The notes under the pieces are model-generated. The model saw only the letters and a program-made list of their open reading frames with translations. It made no database searches and was not told where the DNA came from. A stretch of 64,000 bases of DNA. It comes from Bacteroidota bacterium. Its GTDB lineage: Bacteria > Bacteroidota > Bacteroidia > Chitinophagales > Chitinophagaceae. Position 1 is the stretch's first letter; each line of letters opens with the position of its first letter. Made by a program: the position numbers and the translations under genes. This document shows, piece by piece, positions 1-9,178 of this stretch. The stretch is from positions 248,001 to 312,000 of the forward strand of contig JAEWJK010000003.1 of NCBI GenBank assembly GCA_023386555.1, written 5' to 3'.

Positions 1-232
1 TAGCTGTACGTCGACGAAAATTATCAAACTCAGCCATTAAACGGATGTATTTATCTTTCTGCTCCTGCAATTCAGCCTGCAGTTTTTCCATTTCTGATTC
101 TTCAGACACAGGCTCGTTCAAATGAGTGGTGCCGGCTGCATTTTCGTCAGTATTTAACCCGAAATTTTCATTTATTTCTGCTGTTTCTGCCGAATTGTTA
201 TCTTGTTCAACCTTCTTTTCTTTCTCTTTCAT
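1..232 (-). CDS. grpE: GrpE nucleotide exchange factor, N-terminal part (runs off window)
   Basis: GrpE is the nucleotide exchange factor of the DnaK/DnaJ chaperone system and releases ADP from DnaK. The start codon is at 232-230 and 77 codons are visible before the window edge. The first 45 or so residues are charged and low in complexity, rich in Lys, Glu and Asn, as is usual for the disordered GrpE N-terminus. They lead into the start of the long dimeric helix, with the family words KDKYIRLMAEFDNFRRRT. The rest of the gene, and the dnaJ that often follows, lie outside the window. It is divergent from the methyltransferase gene at 351. The N-terminal helix motif makes the assignment fairly safe even though the gene is cut. 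Confidence 0.85.
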   Translation of the reverse strand, partial: MKEKEKKVEQDNNSAETAEINENFGLNTDENAAGTTHLNEPVSEESEMEKLQAELQEQKDKYIRLMAEFDNFRRRTA

Positions 233-299
233 ACCAATATAGTTAGCGGATAAAGTGTCAAAATTGTTGCCACGCAAAGAAAAGGGAAAAAATGGCAGA

Positions 300-324
300 C
301 TGGATGCTGGATGCCAGATGCTGG
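300..324. repeat. degenerate 7-bp tandem repeat (CTGGATG) before rlmI-like gene
   Basis: Three and a half units of a 7-bp word follow one another: CTGGATG, CTGGATG, CCAGATG, CTGG. The tract lies 26 bp before the start codon at 351, in the divergent grpE/rlmI spacer. It is one of several such leader tracts in this window, each with a different word. Confidence 0.6.
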
Positions 325-336
325 TATCATCAAGAG

Positions 337-344
337 TATATTTG
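337..344 (+). promoter_or_regulatory. candidate Bacteroidota -7 element TATATTTG
   Basis: The octamer matches the Bacteroidota -7 consensus TAnnTTTG exactly. It ends only six bases before the ATG at 351. If it is used, the transcript would start at or next to the start codon, giving a leaderless or nearly leaderless mRNA. I see no good -33 TTG at the expected distance, so this rests on the -7 element alone. Confidence 0.4.
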
Positions 345-350
345 CAGCCT

Positions 351-1526
351 ATGACCAAAGTTTTCTTAAACAGAAAGATCGCTCCAAGAATTGCTAATGG
401 ACATCCATGGATTTTTGCTAATGAAGTTAACCGAATAGAAGGTGCTGTAAATGCAGGTGATACAGTTGAAGTTTATTACCACGATGAAAAATTTTGTGGC
501 AGAGGATATATCAATCCCAAATCTCAGATACTGGTAAGATTACTAACAAGGAAAAAAGAAGACATAAACGAACAGTTTTTTTACAACCGAATCCTGGAAG
601 CATGGAAATATCGTCAAAGTCTTGGCTATGTTGAAAATTGCAGATTGATATTTGGTGAGGCAGACCAAATGCCTGCTTTGATCATTGATAAGTTCAATGA
701 CTATTTTGTTATTCAAAGCCTGGCTTTTGGTATTGACACATGGAAACCTGCTATTGTAAAAGCATTACAGCAGATATTCAATCCGAAGGGTATTTATGAA
801 AGAAACGATGTTCCGGTAAGAGAACTGGAAGGATTATCGCAGCAAAAAGCATTTCTATCAGAACCATTCGATACAAAGATCATTATCAACGAAAATGGTT
901 TGAAGTTTTATGTTGACATCGAGAATGGACAAAAGACTGGTTATTTTTTAGATCAGCAGGATAACCGAAGGGCTATTCAACATATTGTAAAAGGTGCTGA
1001 TGTTTTAGGTGCATTTACTTACACCGGCACTTTCGAAATTCATGCTGCCCATTACGGAGCTAAAAGTGTTTTGGGTTTGGATATTTCGGAAAATGCAGTT
1101 GCACAAGCTAATAAAAATGCTGAGTTAAACGAACTTCAGAATATTGTGAAGTTTGAAGCAATGAATGCATTTGATGTATTGAAAGTGTGGGTGAAAGAAG
1201 CAAGAAAATATGATGTGGTAATGTTAGATCCACCTGCATTTACCAAGAGTAGGGAAAGTATACAAAAAGCCATTACCGGTTATAAAGAGATTAATTTGAG
1301 AGGAATGAGGTTACTTAGAAATGGAGGCTTTTTAGTGACTTCAAGTTGCACGAATCTTGTTCAACCGGATTTATTTCTGCAGACGATTGAAATGGCTGCA
1401 AAAGATGCCAGAAAGAAATTGAGACAAGTAGTATTTCAAACACAAAGCAGCGATCATCCGATTGTATGGGGAATGGAAAATACTAATTATCTTAAGTTTT
1501 TAATTGTAGAGGTGACAGATAGATAA
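351..1526 (+). CDS. RlmI-like class I SAM-dependent 23S rRNA (cytosine-C5) methyltransferase
   Basis: This 391-residue protein matches the RlmI/YccW family in length and layout: an N-terminal PUA RNA-binding domain (about residues 1-80), a linker domain, and a C-terminal Rossmann methyltransferase. In E. coli RlmI makes m5C1962 in 23S rRNA. Visible motifs are the SAM-binding segment VLGAFTYTGTFEIHAA, the acidic GLDIS turn, the catalytic-site words MLDPPAFTKS, and a later TSSCTN. The frame is open further upstream to 255, but ATG 351 is chosen because PUA homology begins at once (MTKVFLNRKIAPRIANGHPW) and the upstream residues overlap a repeat. Motif I is unusual: the common Asp and Cys of VLDxFCYTG are Gly and Thr here. 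The substrate base is inferred from the family. Confidence 0.85.
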   Translation: MTKVFLNRKIAPRIANGHPWIFANEVNRIEGAVNAGDTVEVYYHDEKFCGRGYINPKSQILVRLLTRKKEDINEQFFYNRILEAWKYRQSLGYVENCRLIFGEADQMPALIIDKFNDYFVIQSLAFGIDTWKPAIVKALQQIFNPKGIYERNDVPVRELEGLSQQKAFLSEPFDTKIIINENGLKFYVDIENGQKTGYFLDQQDNRRAIQHIVKGADVLGAFTYTGTFEIHAAHYGAKSVLGLDISENAVAQANKNAELNELQNIVKFEAMNAFDVLKVWVKEARKYDVVMLDPPAFTKSRESIQKAITGYKEINLRGMRLLRNGGFLVTSSCTNLVQPDLFLQTIEMAAKDARKKLRQVVFQTQSSDHPIVWGMENTNYLKFLIVEVTDR

Positions 1527-1572
1527 AGCTTATCCTGTTTTGTTGATGTTCCGTTAAATTGAACTCTATAAT

Positions 1573-2247
1573 ATGAAGTTTCAACTTGTATCGGTTGTTT
1601 GCATTTACTTGATCCTTATCGGATGCAAAGAATCTTTACATGTAAGCGGGTATTCTAAATTTAATGAGTTCTATTACAAAGATTCTATTCCATGGTTTAG
1701 ATATAAAAATGATTCATTAAATATTGCAGGCTATTTCAGATGGAACGGAAATGCCAGAGTTATTCCTAAGATTAAATATTTACCAGACTCAATTAAAAAC
1801 ATAGCGAAAATATTTCTTACAGGCGGTAGCTCTGTTTTATTTGCAACTTATAATCCTAGAAGGAAAAAATTTATTGGAGCAGGATATGTTCCTGTTACAA
1901 GAAAAGACGTTAGGCGAAAGAGTATTTTCCCTCACTTATATGAAATTGTTTCTTTTTCTAAAACGGCATTCAATCAACAAAACACGGATTACTTACCTAT
2001 AGAGGATATCAATTCTGATTTTCGGTTCTATAGAAGTACAGCAATAAAAAGGATCAATGATAAATGGAGAGTTTACGAAATTGTAGCTGCTGATACAAAC
2101 GGGTATTACAAGTTCACATGCATATTTGATATTGCTTATCTCAGAAATGATTCCGATTCATCCTACCAAATACCATTATTTACAAGAGATGTTACTCATC
2201 TTAATAAAAAAGGTATTATGGTCGATTCAACTTATAGTGAGGAGTGA
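1573..2247 (+). CDS. predicted lipoprotein of unknown function
   Basis: A 224-residue protein with a lipoprotein signal peptide: a short hydrophobic stretch ending in the lipobox LIGC (Cys at about residue 18). The mature part is rich in Tyr, Asp, Asn and Lys and has no motif I recognise. It starts 46 bp after the methyltransferase stop on the same strand, so the two may be co-transcribed, though no functional link is apparent. A dispersed repeat copy follows at 2289. The composition is like its neighbours, and nothing suggests recent transfer. Confidence 0.7.
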   Translation: MKFQLVSVVCIYLILIGCKESLHVSGYSKFNEFYYKDSIPWFRYKNDSLNIAGYFRWNGNARVIPKIKYLPDSIKNIAKIFLTGGSSVLFATYNPRRKKFIGAGYVPVTRKDVRRKSIFPHLYEIVSFSKTAFNQQNTDYLPIEDINSDFRFYRSTAIKRINDKWRVYEIVAADTNGYYKFTCIFDIAYLRNDSDSSYQIPLFTRDVTHLNKKGIMVDSTYSEE

Positions 2248-2288
2248 GTTTTACAAGTATCTGGATGAGTTTTCTCAACACAGATTCT

Positions 2289-2317
2289 GCAGCACAAGAG
2301 TGCGATGCAAGTAATGG
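2289..2317 (+). repeat. dispersed intergenic repeat R1, copy 1
   Basis: GCAGC followed by the core AAGAGTGCGATGCAA, one base different from the core at 50738. It lies 42 bp after the stop codon of the lipoprotein gene, in the spacer before the convergent gene at 2679-2347. See the findings for the whole family. Confidence 0.55.
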
Positions 2318-2346
2318 TGCCATGAAAATTAAAGCTGGAATAAAAA

Positions 2347-2679
2347 TTATTTAGCCACCTGGAATTTGCCAGACTCAACAATTCTGCCCGTTTTATCTCT
2401 TAACTGGAAGACATAAACTCCCCTGAAATAATTATCTAAAGGAACAGTGATTCTATTATTTGAAACTACAATCTCTGAAACTTTTTTGCCTATGAAATTA
2501 TACACCTGTAAAGTGTAAACAGACTCAGGATTTGTTTTCTTGAATTCGAAGTTGATTACTGTGGTAGCAGGATTCGGAAAGAATTTGACTTTCACTTCAT
2601 TACGAGCAGGCTGACGATCCTGTGAAAAACCACAGACCGTTAAACTGACCATTAAGAGTAATAAGTAAATTCTTTTCAT
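2347..2679 (-). CDS. minimal T9SS type A sorting-domain protein
   Basis: This 110-residue protein has a signal peptide (about residues 1-20, ending GFSQ) followed almost at once by a T9SS type A C-terminal sorting domain. Family words visible are VKFFPNPAT near residue 33, then YTLQVYNFIGKKV, and RGVYVFQLRD close to the end. In ordinary cargo this domain of about 75 residues sits behind a much larger passenger. Here there is no passenger beyond about ten residues. An exact TAnnTTTG-type -7 element (TAATTTTG) lies upstream on the same strand at about 2730. It may be secreted by the T9SS and stay on the surface as a small beta-sandwich, or it may be a decoy or remnant. The domain call is secure; the role is unknown. 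Confidence 0.8.
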   Translation of the reverse strand: MKRIYLLLLMVSLTVCGFSQDRQPARNEVKVKFFPNPATTVINFEFKKTNPESVYTLQVYNFIGKKVSEIVVSNNRITVPLDNYFRGVYVFQLRDKTGRIVESGKFQVAK

Positions 2680-2763
2680 ACGAATAGTTACGTTAAAGCT
2701 ATATCATTCCTTATATAAGAACAAAATTTTGTACCAAAATTATTTGTAAGACTGTGAAATTCA

Positions 2764-3231
2764 CTAACTAATCTGCTTCAAAACTTCATTGATGGCTTCA
2801 AAATCAGGCACTTCACCTGCATTTTCCAATACTTCTGCATATTGAATAATGCCGTCTTTATCTATGACGAAGGCCGACCTCTTGCTCACACCTTTCATCC
2901 AGCCAAAATTCTCATAAAGTGTATCATAAGCAACTGATGCCTCTTTGTTAAAGTCGCTTAGCAGGTTAAAATTCAACTGCTGATCTTCTTTGAACTTTGC
3001 CAATGTTGCGTTACTATCTACCGATATGCCATAAACATCAGCGTTTATATTATTGTAAAAACTGAGGTTATCTCTTACACCACAGAGTTCCTTGGTACAC
3101 ACTCCGGTAAAGGCTAACGGAAAAAATAGCAGCAAAATGTTTTTACCTTTCTGATCTGAAAGACTCACCCATTCCTTATTTGAATTGAAAAGTTTAAACT
3201 CAGGTGCCTTATCTCCTTTTTGCAATGCCAT
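2764..3231 (-). CDS. peroxiredoxin (AhpE/Bcp-like)
   Basis: A 155-residue thioredoxin-fold peroxiredoxin, without a signal peptide, expected to reduce hydroperoxides in the cytoplasm. The peroxidatic site is PLAFTGVCTKELC: Cys45 sits in the PxxxTxxC motif, and Cys50 lies five residues later, as in Bcp/PrxQ-type atypical 2-Cys enzymes. The frame continues upstream to 3264, but the ATG at 3231 places MALQKGDKAPEF at the N-terminus as in homologues. It follows the PorP/SprF gene by 33 bp on the same strand and is probably the last gene of the PKD adhesin operon. Confidence 0.88.
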   Translation of the reverse strand: MALQKGDKAPEFKLFNSNKEWVSLSDQKGKNILLLFFPLAFTGVCTKELCGVRDNLSFYNNINADVYGISVDSNATLAKFKEDQQLNFNLLSDFNKEASVAYDTLYENFGWMKGVSKRSAFVIDKDGIIQYAEVLENAGEVPDFEAINEVLKQIS

Positions 3232-3264
3232 AATTAAAATTAAGGGTGCAAAATAAGCATTCAA

Positions 3265-4320
3265 TCAAAACCTGGGACATAATACTGCATCCCTGGAAGA
3301 ATTATTTCTATCGAAAAAAGCACGATAAGAAACTGATAATTCAAATCCACCTCTACCCTGGCTGGCTGTTCGTAATTGAGATACGTTTACATCATAACTC
3401 AACCCGACAGAAAAAGGAATGAACTCAAGTTTAATAACAGGAATAAAAGCATCTTTCCAACGAAGAAAACCTCCGAGATGAACAATATGGGTAGGATTTT
3501 CGTAATCAGTTCCTAACTTATATGAATAAAGAGCACCCATGATTGCTTGTTGAAAAGCACCTTGTTTTGAATAATCTCCCTGCAGTGTAAAGAATGAGGT
3601 TTCGTTGAGACCAAATCTTACTCCAACTGATCCCACCCATTTAGGATTTAATTCTATTTCAGGATTTTTATAAAAAGAATTCTTGGGCCTGTTGAAGTGA
3701 TGATAAGCTAATCCAACAAAAAAATTATCCGTTTCACTATCTCTTATTGATGAATTATAACTCATACCTACACTTGCATCAAGATAACTGAAGTTTCCAT
3801 TTGTAAAAGTTTCACCATGGCCAAGGGATGGATTATAACCATTGCCATCGTATTGATTATTGGTAGTCATCTTACTCATGTCTAATCGTCTTTGAACAAG
3901 GCCAGCCATAAAACCTAAAGAGAGATATTGATTTTTATCTGCACTTAATGCTTTATGATAATTCAATGCAGGCATTAAGTTAGTAGTGGTGAAATTTGTA
4001 GTGCCTGCTTTGTCGTATAAAATCTGTAAGCCTGCAGTAACAAAATCATCTCCTCTGCCTATAGGTTTTTTATACTCTACATCGAATGATCCTGTACGAT
4101 ATGGAACTGTAACACTACCCCATTGGCTTCTATATACACCTTGTACCCTCAGATCACCAGTGAATATTCCAGCTAATGAAGGATTTCGTAAAAGCGGTGC
4201 TTCAAAGAATTGAGAGAAGTGAATGTCCTGTGCATACATAGCAGCACTGCTTAACATCATCACAGCGACAAGAAAATTTCTTGTTATACTTCTCTTTCTT
4301 TTTTCCCACTTCGTTCTCAT
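3265..4320 (-). CDS. PorP/SprF-family T9SS outer-membrane protein
   Basis: A 351-residue outer-membrane beta-barrel of the PorP/SprF family. A basic N-terminus precedes a signal peptide ending MYAQ, followed by the family opening QDIHFSQFFEAPLLRNPSLAG and the words YRSQWGSV. Later strands alternate in barrel fashion. SprF of Flavobacterium is encoded next to the giant adhesin SprB and is needed for its secretion or surface attachment through the type B C-terminal domain. Here the gene starts two bases after the stop of the PKD adhesin gene, which carries a type B domain, so I infer the same partnership. Its length is normal for the family. Which of the two adhesins it serves is not shown. Confidence 0.92.
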   Translation of the reverse strand: MRTKWEKRKRSITRNFLVAVMMLSSAAMYAQDIHFSQFFEAPLLRNPSLAGIFTGDLRVQGVYRSQWGSVTVPYRTGSFDVEYKKPIGRGDDFVTAGLQILYDKAGTTNFTTTNLMPALNYHKALSADKNQYLSLGFMAGLVQRRLDMSKMTTNNQYDGNGYNPSLGHGETFTNGNFSYLDASVGMSYNSSIRDSETDNFFVGLAYHHFNRPKNSFYKNPEIELNPKWVGSVGVRFGLNETSFFTLQGDYSKQGAFQQAIMGALYSYKLGTDYENPTHIVHLGGFLRWKDAFIPVIKLEFIPFSVGLSYDVNVSQLRTASQGRGGFELSVSYRAFFDRNNSSRDAVLCPRF

Positions 4321-4322
4321 CG

Positions 4323-7300
4323 TTATCGTATTAAACTTATTGTACCATTATATTTCAGCACTTCTGTATTGGAGCACATCACTTCTACCTGATAAATGTA
4401 TGTGTCAGTTAGTGCAATAGACCCTTTGAACGTTCCATCCCATCCCTGTGATGGATCATTAGGAGTAACATCTTTCCGTTCAAATAACAATTCGCCCCAT
4501 CTATTGAACACCCTAAAAGATTTTACTGCATACACACCTTTCCCTCTTATATAAAATACATCATTCATGCCATCACTATTTGGTGTGAATGTATTTGGAA
4601 TATAAAGGTTAGCTTCATTACAGGTTACGATCACCTTTACTTCATCTTCTGTTACACAACCAGCTGAATTTCTTACACGTATTGTATAAGTCATATTACC
4701 ACCTGCAGTAACGGTTGGATTTGGACAATCATTACAGCTTAAACCTGTTGATGGAGACCACTGATAGCTCACAACATCAGTTGATGCAGTAGCCTGAATA
4801 TTTCCTGTAGTACCGGCACTTAGAATAAGATCTGGGCCTGCATTTACAGATGGACTATCTAGCACGATGATCGGAACTTCAAGACTGTCTTTAAAACATC
4901 CAAGACTATCAAAACCCACTAATTTATATGTTGTAGAAGTTGTAGGTGATGCAAATGGATTTGAAATATTTGTTGCACTTAATCCTGTTGCAGGAGACCA
5001 ACTGTACATAGGTGCACCAAAAGCTTTTAGCTGTATGGTTTTACCTAAACACAATGAATCGCTTTTTGATTCAAGAGAAATTTTATACGGTTGAAAAACT
5101 TTTACTGTTACCGAATCATAACCTTTACATCCTAAAGCTGAGATACCTTCTACTTTATAAACAATGTCTTGTAATGGTGTAGCTACAGGATCCGGACAAT
5201 CTAAACAACTAAGGTTATTATTGGGAGAAATCCAATTATATGAGATAGCACCTGATGCTAAAAGCTGAGTAGAACTATCCCGACAAATTATTTTATCATC
5301 AGAAATACTTACAACTGGTAAAGGATGCACAATAACAGTTTTAGAAACAGATGTACTGCATCCATCACTATCCTGAATACTCAAAGTATTTATAAAGTTT
5401 CCTTCATTAGGAAAGTTTTGCAAAGGTGGATTTTGAAGTGTATCATTTTGTCCGTTGCCGAACGTCCAGCTCCAACTTTTGATAGATGATGTATCAGGAG
5501 CCAGCTGTGTCGAAAAAGTAAAACTTGCCGGTTTACATAATGAATCTTCTGAAATTATAGTGGCAACCGGAGAATTATGTACTCGTATGAAGGCCGGCTT
5601 TGTAAGTGTATCTTTACAACCCATAAGTGTTGTAGACATTAAGGTAACGTCGTACCAACCTGGAGAGCCAAATGTATTATCAGCATTTATTGAATTTACT
5701 GTAGTAGCATTATTTCCAAACTTCCACTCATAAGAAACAGAAGGAGCTCTTACTTCACTTAGATTAGTGAATGATATTGTACCGGAATCACAAACTGCTT
5801 GTTGAGATGCTGAAAAATCAAGAATAGTCTTTTCAATATAGATCGTATCGTTACCTATTACCGGAACACTACAACCCGATGCATCTGTAAGAATTACTTT
5901 TGGAACAAACTTACCTCCTGAAAGATATGCATGAGAAATAGTAGGAACTGTTCCACTATCAACTATACCATCAGAATAATCCCAAAGAAACTTCACTGCT
6001 TGTGATGATGTAACATTAAAGTTAACAGGCACAGGTGTACATCCCGATAAAGGATTATAATCAAACGCACCATAAGGTCCTAAGATTCGAACTGTTCCAA
6101 TAGCAGAATCTGTACAACCACCAGGACTGGTAACTGTTAGCTTTACATTATATAAGCCGGGGACTGTATATAAGTTTATAGGACTTGCAACAGGAGAACC
6201 ACCACCATCAGCAAAATCCCACAGCCATTTTTTTGCATAATAACTACTATCGTAAAAACTAACGGTTAATGGTGGACAAGTACTGAACGTATCACTCAAA
6301 CCAAATTTAGCAACAGGATCTTTAATAGTTACATAACTGGTTTTAGTGAGGGAATCTGTACAACCAGAAGTTTCAGTGATCTTTAATTTTATTGTGTAAA
6401 GGCCAGAATCACTGTAGCTATGTGAAGGATTCTGAACACCGTTAACTATTGTACCATCACCAAAACTCCACTCCCAATTTGCAAGATTACCTGTTGACGT
6501 ATCGGTGAATATTACATCTTTACCCCTGCAACCCATACTATCAATTGCTGTAAACATTGCCTTTCCGTTACTGATGTTTACAAAATTTGATTTCACCCTG
6601 GTATCTGAACACCCAAAATTGTCTGTTACTGTTAAAGACACATTATAAAGGCCTGCGCTATTGTATGTATGAGAAACATTGCTTCCTGAGGCTGGAGATG
6701 AAGCGTTACCGAAATCCCATGTCCATTGGGTGATTGGATGTGACCCATCTGATGTTGAACTATCTGAAAAATTAATTGTAGCATTCTCACAACCACCTGG
6801 CTTATCAGAAATAAAATCTGCTGTAGGGCCATATACAGTCAGGTAATTTGACTTTGTTATTGTTTCTATGCAACCATTAGTAGTAGTAATTTTTAATGTT
6901 ACATCATAAGTTCCTGCAGCATACATTATCCAAGGAATAGTATCAACTGAAGAAGTAAGTATGCTAGAATTGGGTACTGTCCATTCATACTGGCTAACAG
7001 AAAGTGTGTTAGGAACATTTGCTTGTAGCGTAAACTGATCACCCTTACAAACAACAGTTGAAGTTGTAGAAAAATCTATAGGTGTTGAAGAAACTTGAAT
7101 TGTATCTACTAAGGTATGGCTGCAAATGCCATTATCTATTGTAAAAGATACAGTATAGCTACCATCTGATGCATATGAATGAGATGGATTGGGATCTGTT
7201 GAAGTATTTCCATCTCCAAAATTCCATAAAACATTTCCGGATCCTATTGACTCATTTGTAAAATTGATCAACCGTCTGTTACTACAATCACCTACTGCTG

Positions 7301-9143
7301 AGAAACGAGCTTCAGGTGGCTGCACATCTATATATTCTTCTTTCGTAATCCTCGAAGTACAGTTTCCATATTTTACTGTGAGTGTAACATTGTACTTGTC
7401 AACCAACTTATATTGATGTGTAGGCGATACTAATGCAGAAGTTGTATTGTCGCCAAAATCCCATTCATAGGTTGTAGGTGAAGCAGAAGTGTTCATTGTA
7501 AATGAAACTTGTTGATCGACACACACTGTTGTAGGTGAAGCAGAAAAATCCAGTGTTGCACCATTGCTGATGTTTACAGCATTAGGATATGTTATCGAAT
7601 CTGCACAACCACCATTCGTTTGGATTCTCAGTTTAATTGTATAAGAACCTGGAGTTGTATATGTGTAGGATGGATTAATTGCAGTTGATGTATGACCGTT
7701 ACCAAAATCCCAGAAATAAGATGCTATTCCTTCTGCAGCACTGATGTTTGCTGCAGGAGTAAAAGAATAAGGTGTACAGCCATCATTAACCGGAAGATTG
7801 CTGATAGCAATGGTTGGTGGTAGTATTTTTATGAAGTCTGTTTTTTGAATACTACCCATACAACCACTTGCATTCATTGCAGATAGTGTGACGGTAAAAT
7901 TTCCTGCAGCCTGATAAGTATGTGAAGGATTTTGAAGTGTTGACGTTGTGCCGTCTCCAAAATCCCAGCTATATCCACCAGTTGCACCAACAGGTTGAAA
8001 GTTTACTGCAAAAGGAGGTTTACAGGCTTTAGTTGTATCTGCCTGGAAATCCAATGCAGGAGCTGCAATTACTGAGACCGTTTGTGTTTTTGTTGCTACA
8101 CATCCACCACTGAATTCATTTGTAAGCGTAATGGTATATGATCCTGCTGTAGTATAAGTGTGAGTGATTGATGCAGTTGAATATGTTGTTCCATCACCCA
8201 TATCCCATGTTTGTGAAACAGGTGCCGGAGATGAATTCATCTGAAAATTTGTTGCTGAGCCTACACAAATAGTTGATGGTCCGGTAAAGGAAACATTCTT
8301 ACCTGAAAGATCAATCGTTTTCTGTTTTGTACTATTACATCCGCTGCTACTTTGTAATGTTAACGTTACAGTAAAACTTCCTACGGTATTATAGGTATGT
8401 GTTGGATTAGTAGCAGTTGATGTATTGCCATCACCAAAATTCCATAGATAAGTTGATCCCGGATCGGCCTGGCTATTATTTGTAAAATTTACTGTAACAG
8501 GAACCTGGCAATATCCCGGAACATTCGCAACAAAATCTGCCTGCGAACCTTCTCCGGCTCTTATATACTGTTGCTTAAATAAAGTTTGAGTGCACCCTGC
8601 TGATGTTGTTATCTTAAGAAAAACATTGTATGTTCCGGAAGTGTTATAAACATGTGTTGGATTCTGTTGAGTACTTGTGGTTCCATCACCAAAGTTCCAT
8701 TCCCATTGAGTGATTGTTCCGACTGTTGTTGTGGATTGATCGGTAAATGTTACCGTATGTGGTGTACAACCAGAAGTATCCGTTGAAGTGAATTTTGCAA
8801 CGGGAACCTGGTTAACCGTGATGGTAATTGTTTTAGTTGAAGACCCCGAAGCATTTGTTGCCGTTAATGTAATAGAGTATACACCAGGATTTACATAAGT
8901 GGAAATTGGATTTTTTACAGTTGATGTGCTTCCATTACCAAGATCCCATGCCCATGATGTTGGATTACCTGTTGATTGATCAGTAAACTGAACAACCAAT
9001 GGTGAACAACCTGACGTAACATTAGCAGTAAAGTTTGCAACAGGTGCCTGTGCATCAGAACTGATAACAAAGATCAAATTAGTCATTACAATAAGTACAA
9101 AGAATATACTTACCCTTTTGGCATAGAACCTGGCGTTTTTCAC
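4323..9143 (-). CDS. giant PKD-repeat adhesin 1 with CHU_C (T9SS type B) C-terminus
   Basis: A 1606-residue secreted surface protein. After a signal peptide (about residues 1-32, ending SDAQA) I count about 15 PKD-like domains, each built on words such as WDFGDGTTS, NPTHTY and GSYTVTLT and usually preceded by GCxPxxVxF. Three Ig-like modules follow (words such as YSWSPATGLS and CPNPTVTA). The last 95 or so residues are a gliding-motility-type CHU_C domain (IPNTFTPNSDGMNDVF, FNRWGELLF, ending SLIR), which is a T9SS type B sorting signal. The start codon is GTG. It lies 35 bp after the paralogue at 9179-13945 and 2 bp before the PorP/SprF gene. The probable role is cell-surface adhesion or gliding, as for SprB-like proteins; the ligand is unknown. 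Confidence 0.9.
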   Translation of the reverse strand: MKNARFYAKRVSIFFVLIVMTNLIFVISSDAQAPVANFTANVTSGCSPLVVQFTDQSTGNPTSWAWDLGNGSTSTVKNPISTYVNPGVYSITLTATNASGSSTKTITITVNQVPVAKFTSTDTSGCTPHTVTFTDQSTTTVGTITQWEWNFGDGTTSTQQNPTHVYNTSGTYNVFLKITTSAGCTQTLFKQQYIRAGEGSQADFVANVPGYCQVPVTVNFTNNSQADPGSTYLWNFGDGNTSTATNPTHTYNTVGSFTVTLTLQSSSGCNSTKQKTIDLSGKNVSFTGPSTICVGSATNFQMNSSPAPVSQTWDMGDGTTYSTASITHTYTTAGSYTITLTNEFSGGCVATKTQTVSVIAAPALDFQADTTKACKPPFAVNFQPVGATGGYSWDFGDGTTSTLQNPSHTYQAAGNFTVTLSAMNASGCMGSIQKTDFIKILPPTIAISNLPVNDGCTPYSFTPAANISAAEGIASYFWDFGNGHTSTAINPSYTYTTPGSYTIKLRIQTNGGCADSITYPNAVNISNGATLDFSASPTTVCVDQQVSFTMNTSASPTTYEWDFGDNTTSALVSPTHQYKLVDKYNVTLTVKYGNCTSRITKEEYIDVQPPEARFSAVGDCSNRRLINFTNESIGSGNVLWNFGDGNTSTDPNPSHSYASDGSYTVSFTIDNGICSHTLVDTIQVSSTPIDFSTTSTVVCKGDQFTLQANVPNTLSVSQYEWTVPNSSILTSSVDTIPWIMYAAGTYDVTLKITTTNGCIETITKSNYLTVYGPTADFISDKPGGCENATINFSDSSTSDGSHPITQWTWDFGNASSPASGSNVSHTYNSAGLYNVSLTVTDNFGCSDTRVKSNFVNISNGKAMFTAIDSMGCRGKDVIFTDTSTGNLANWEWSFGDGTIVNGVQNPSHSYSDSGLYTIKLKITETSGCTDSLTKTSYVTIKDPVAKFGLSDTFSTCPPLTVSFYDSSYYAKKWLWDFADGGGSPVASPINLYTVPGLYNVKLTVTSPGGCTDSAIGTVRILGPYGAFDYNPLSGCTPVPVNFNVTSSQAVKFLWDYSDGIVDSGTVPTISHAYLSGGKFVPKVILTDASGCSVPVIGNDTIYIEKTILDFSASQQAVCDSGTISFTNLSEVRAPSVSYEWKFGNNATTVNSINADNTFGSPGWYDVTLMSTTLMGCKDTLTKPAFIRVHNSPVATIISEDSLCKPASFTFSTQLAPDTSSIKSWSWTFGNGQNDTLQNPPLQNFPNEGNFINTLSIQDSDGCSTSVSKTVIVHPLPVVSISDDKIICRDSSTQLLASGAISYNWISPNNNLSCLDCPDPVATPLQDIVYKVEGISALGCKGYDSVTVKVFQPYKISLESKSDSLCLGKTIQLKAFGAPMYSWSPATGLSATNISNPFASPTTSTTYKLVGFDSLGCFKDSLEVPIIVLDSPSVNAGPDLILSAGTTGNIQATASTDVVSYQWSPSTGLSCNDCPNPTVTAGGNMTYTIRVRNSAGCVTEDEVKVIVTCNEANLYIPNTFTPNSDGMNDVFYIRGKGVYAVKSFRVFNRWGELLFERKDVTPNDPSQGWDGTFKGSIALTDTYIYQVEVMCSNTEVLKYNGTISLIR

Positions 9144-9178
9144 GATTAGCTACGTTTAATTTCCCTTCTAAATAGATA

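Noticed and set aside
2126..2314. 62-codon plus-strand frame overlapping the 3' end of the lipoprotein gene
   Set aside because: It lies mostly inside the lipoprotein gene in another frame, has no leader or recognisable motif, and runs into an R1 repeat.
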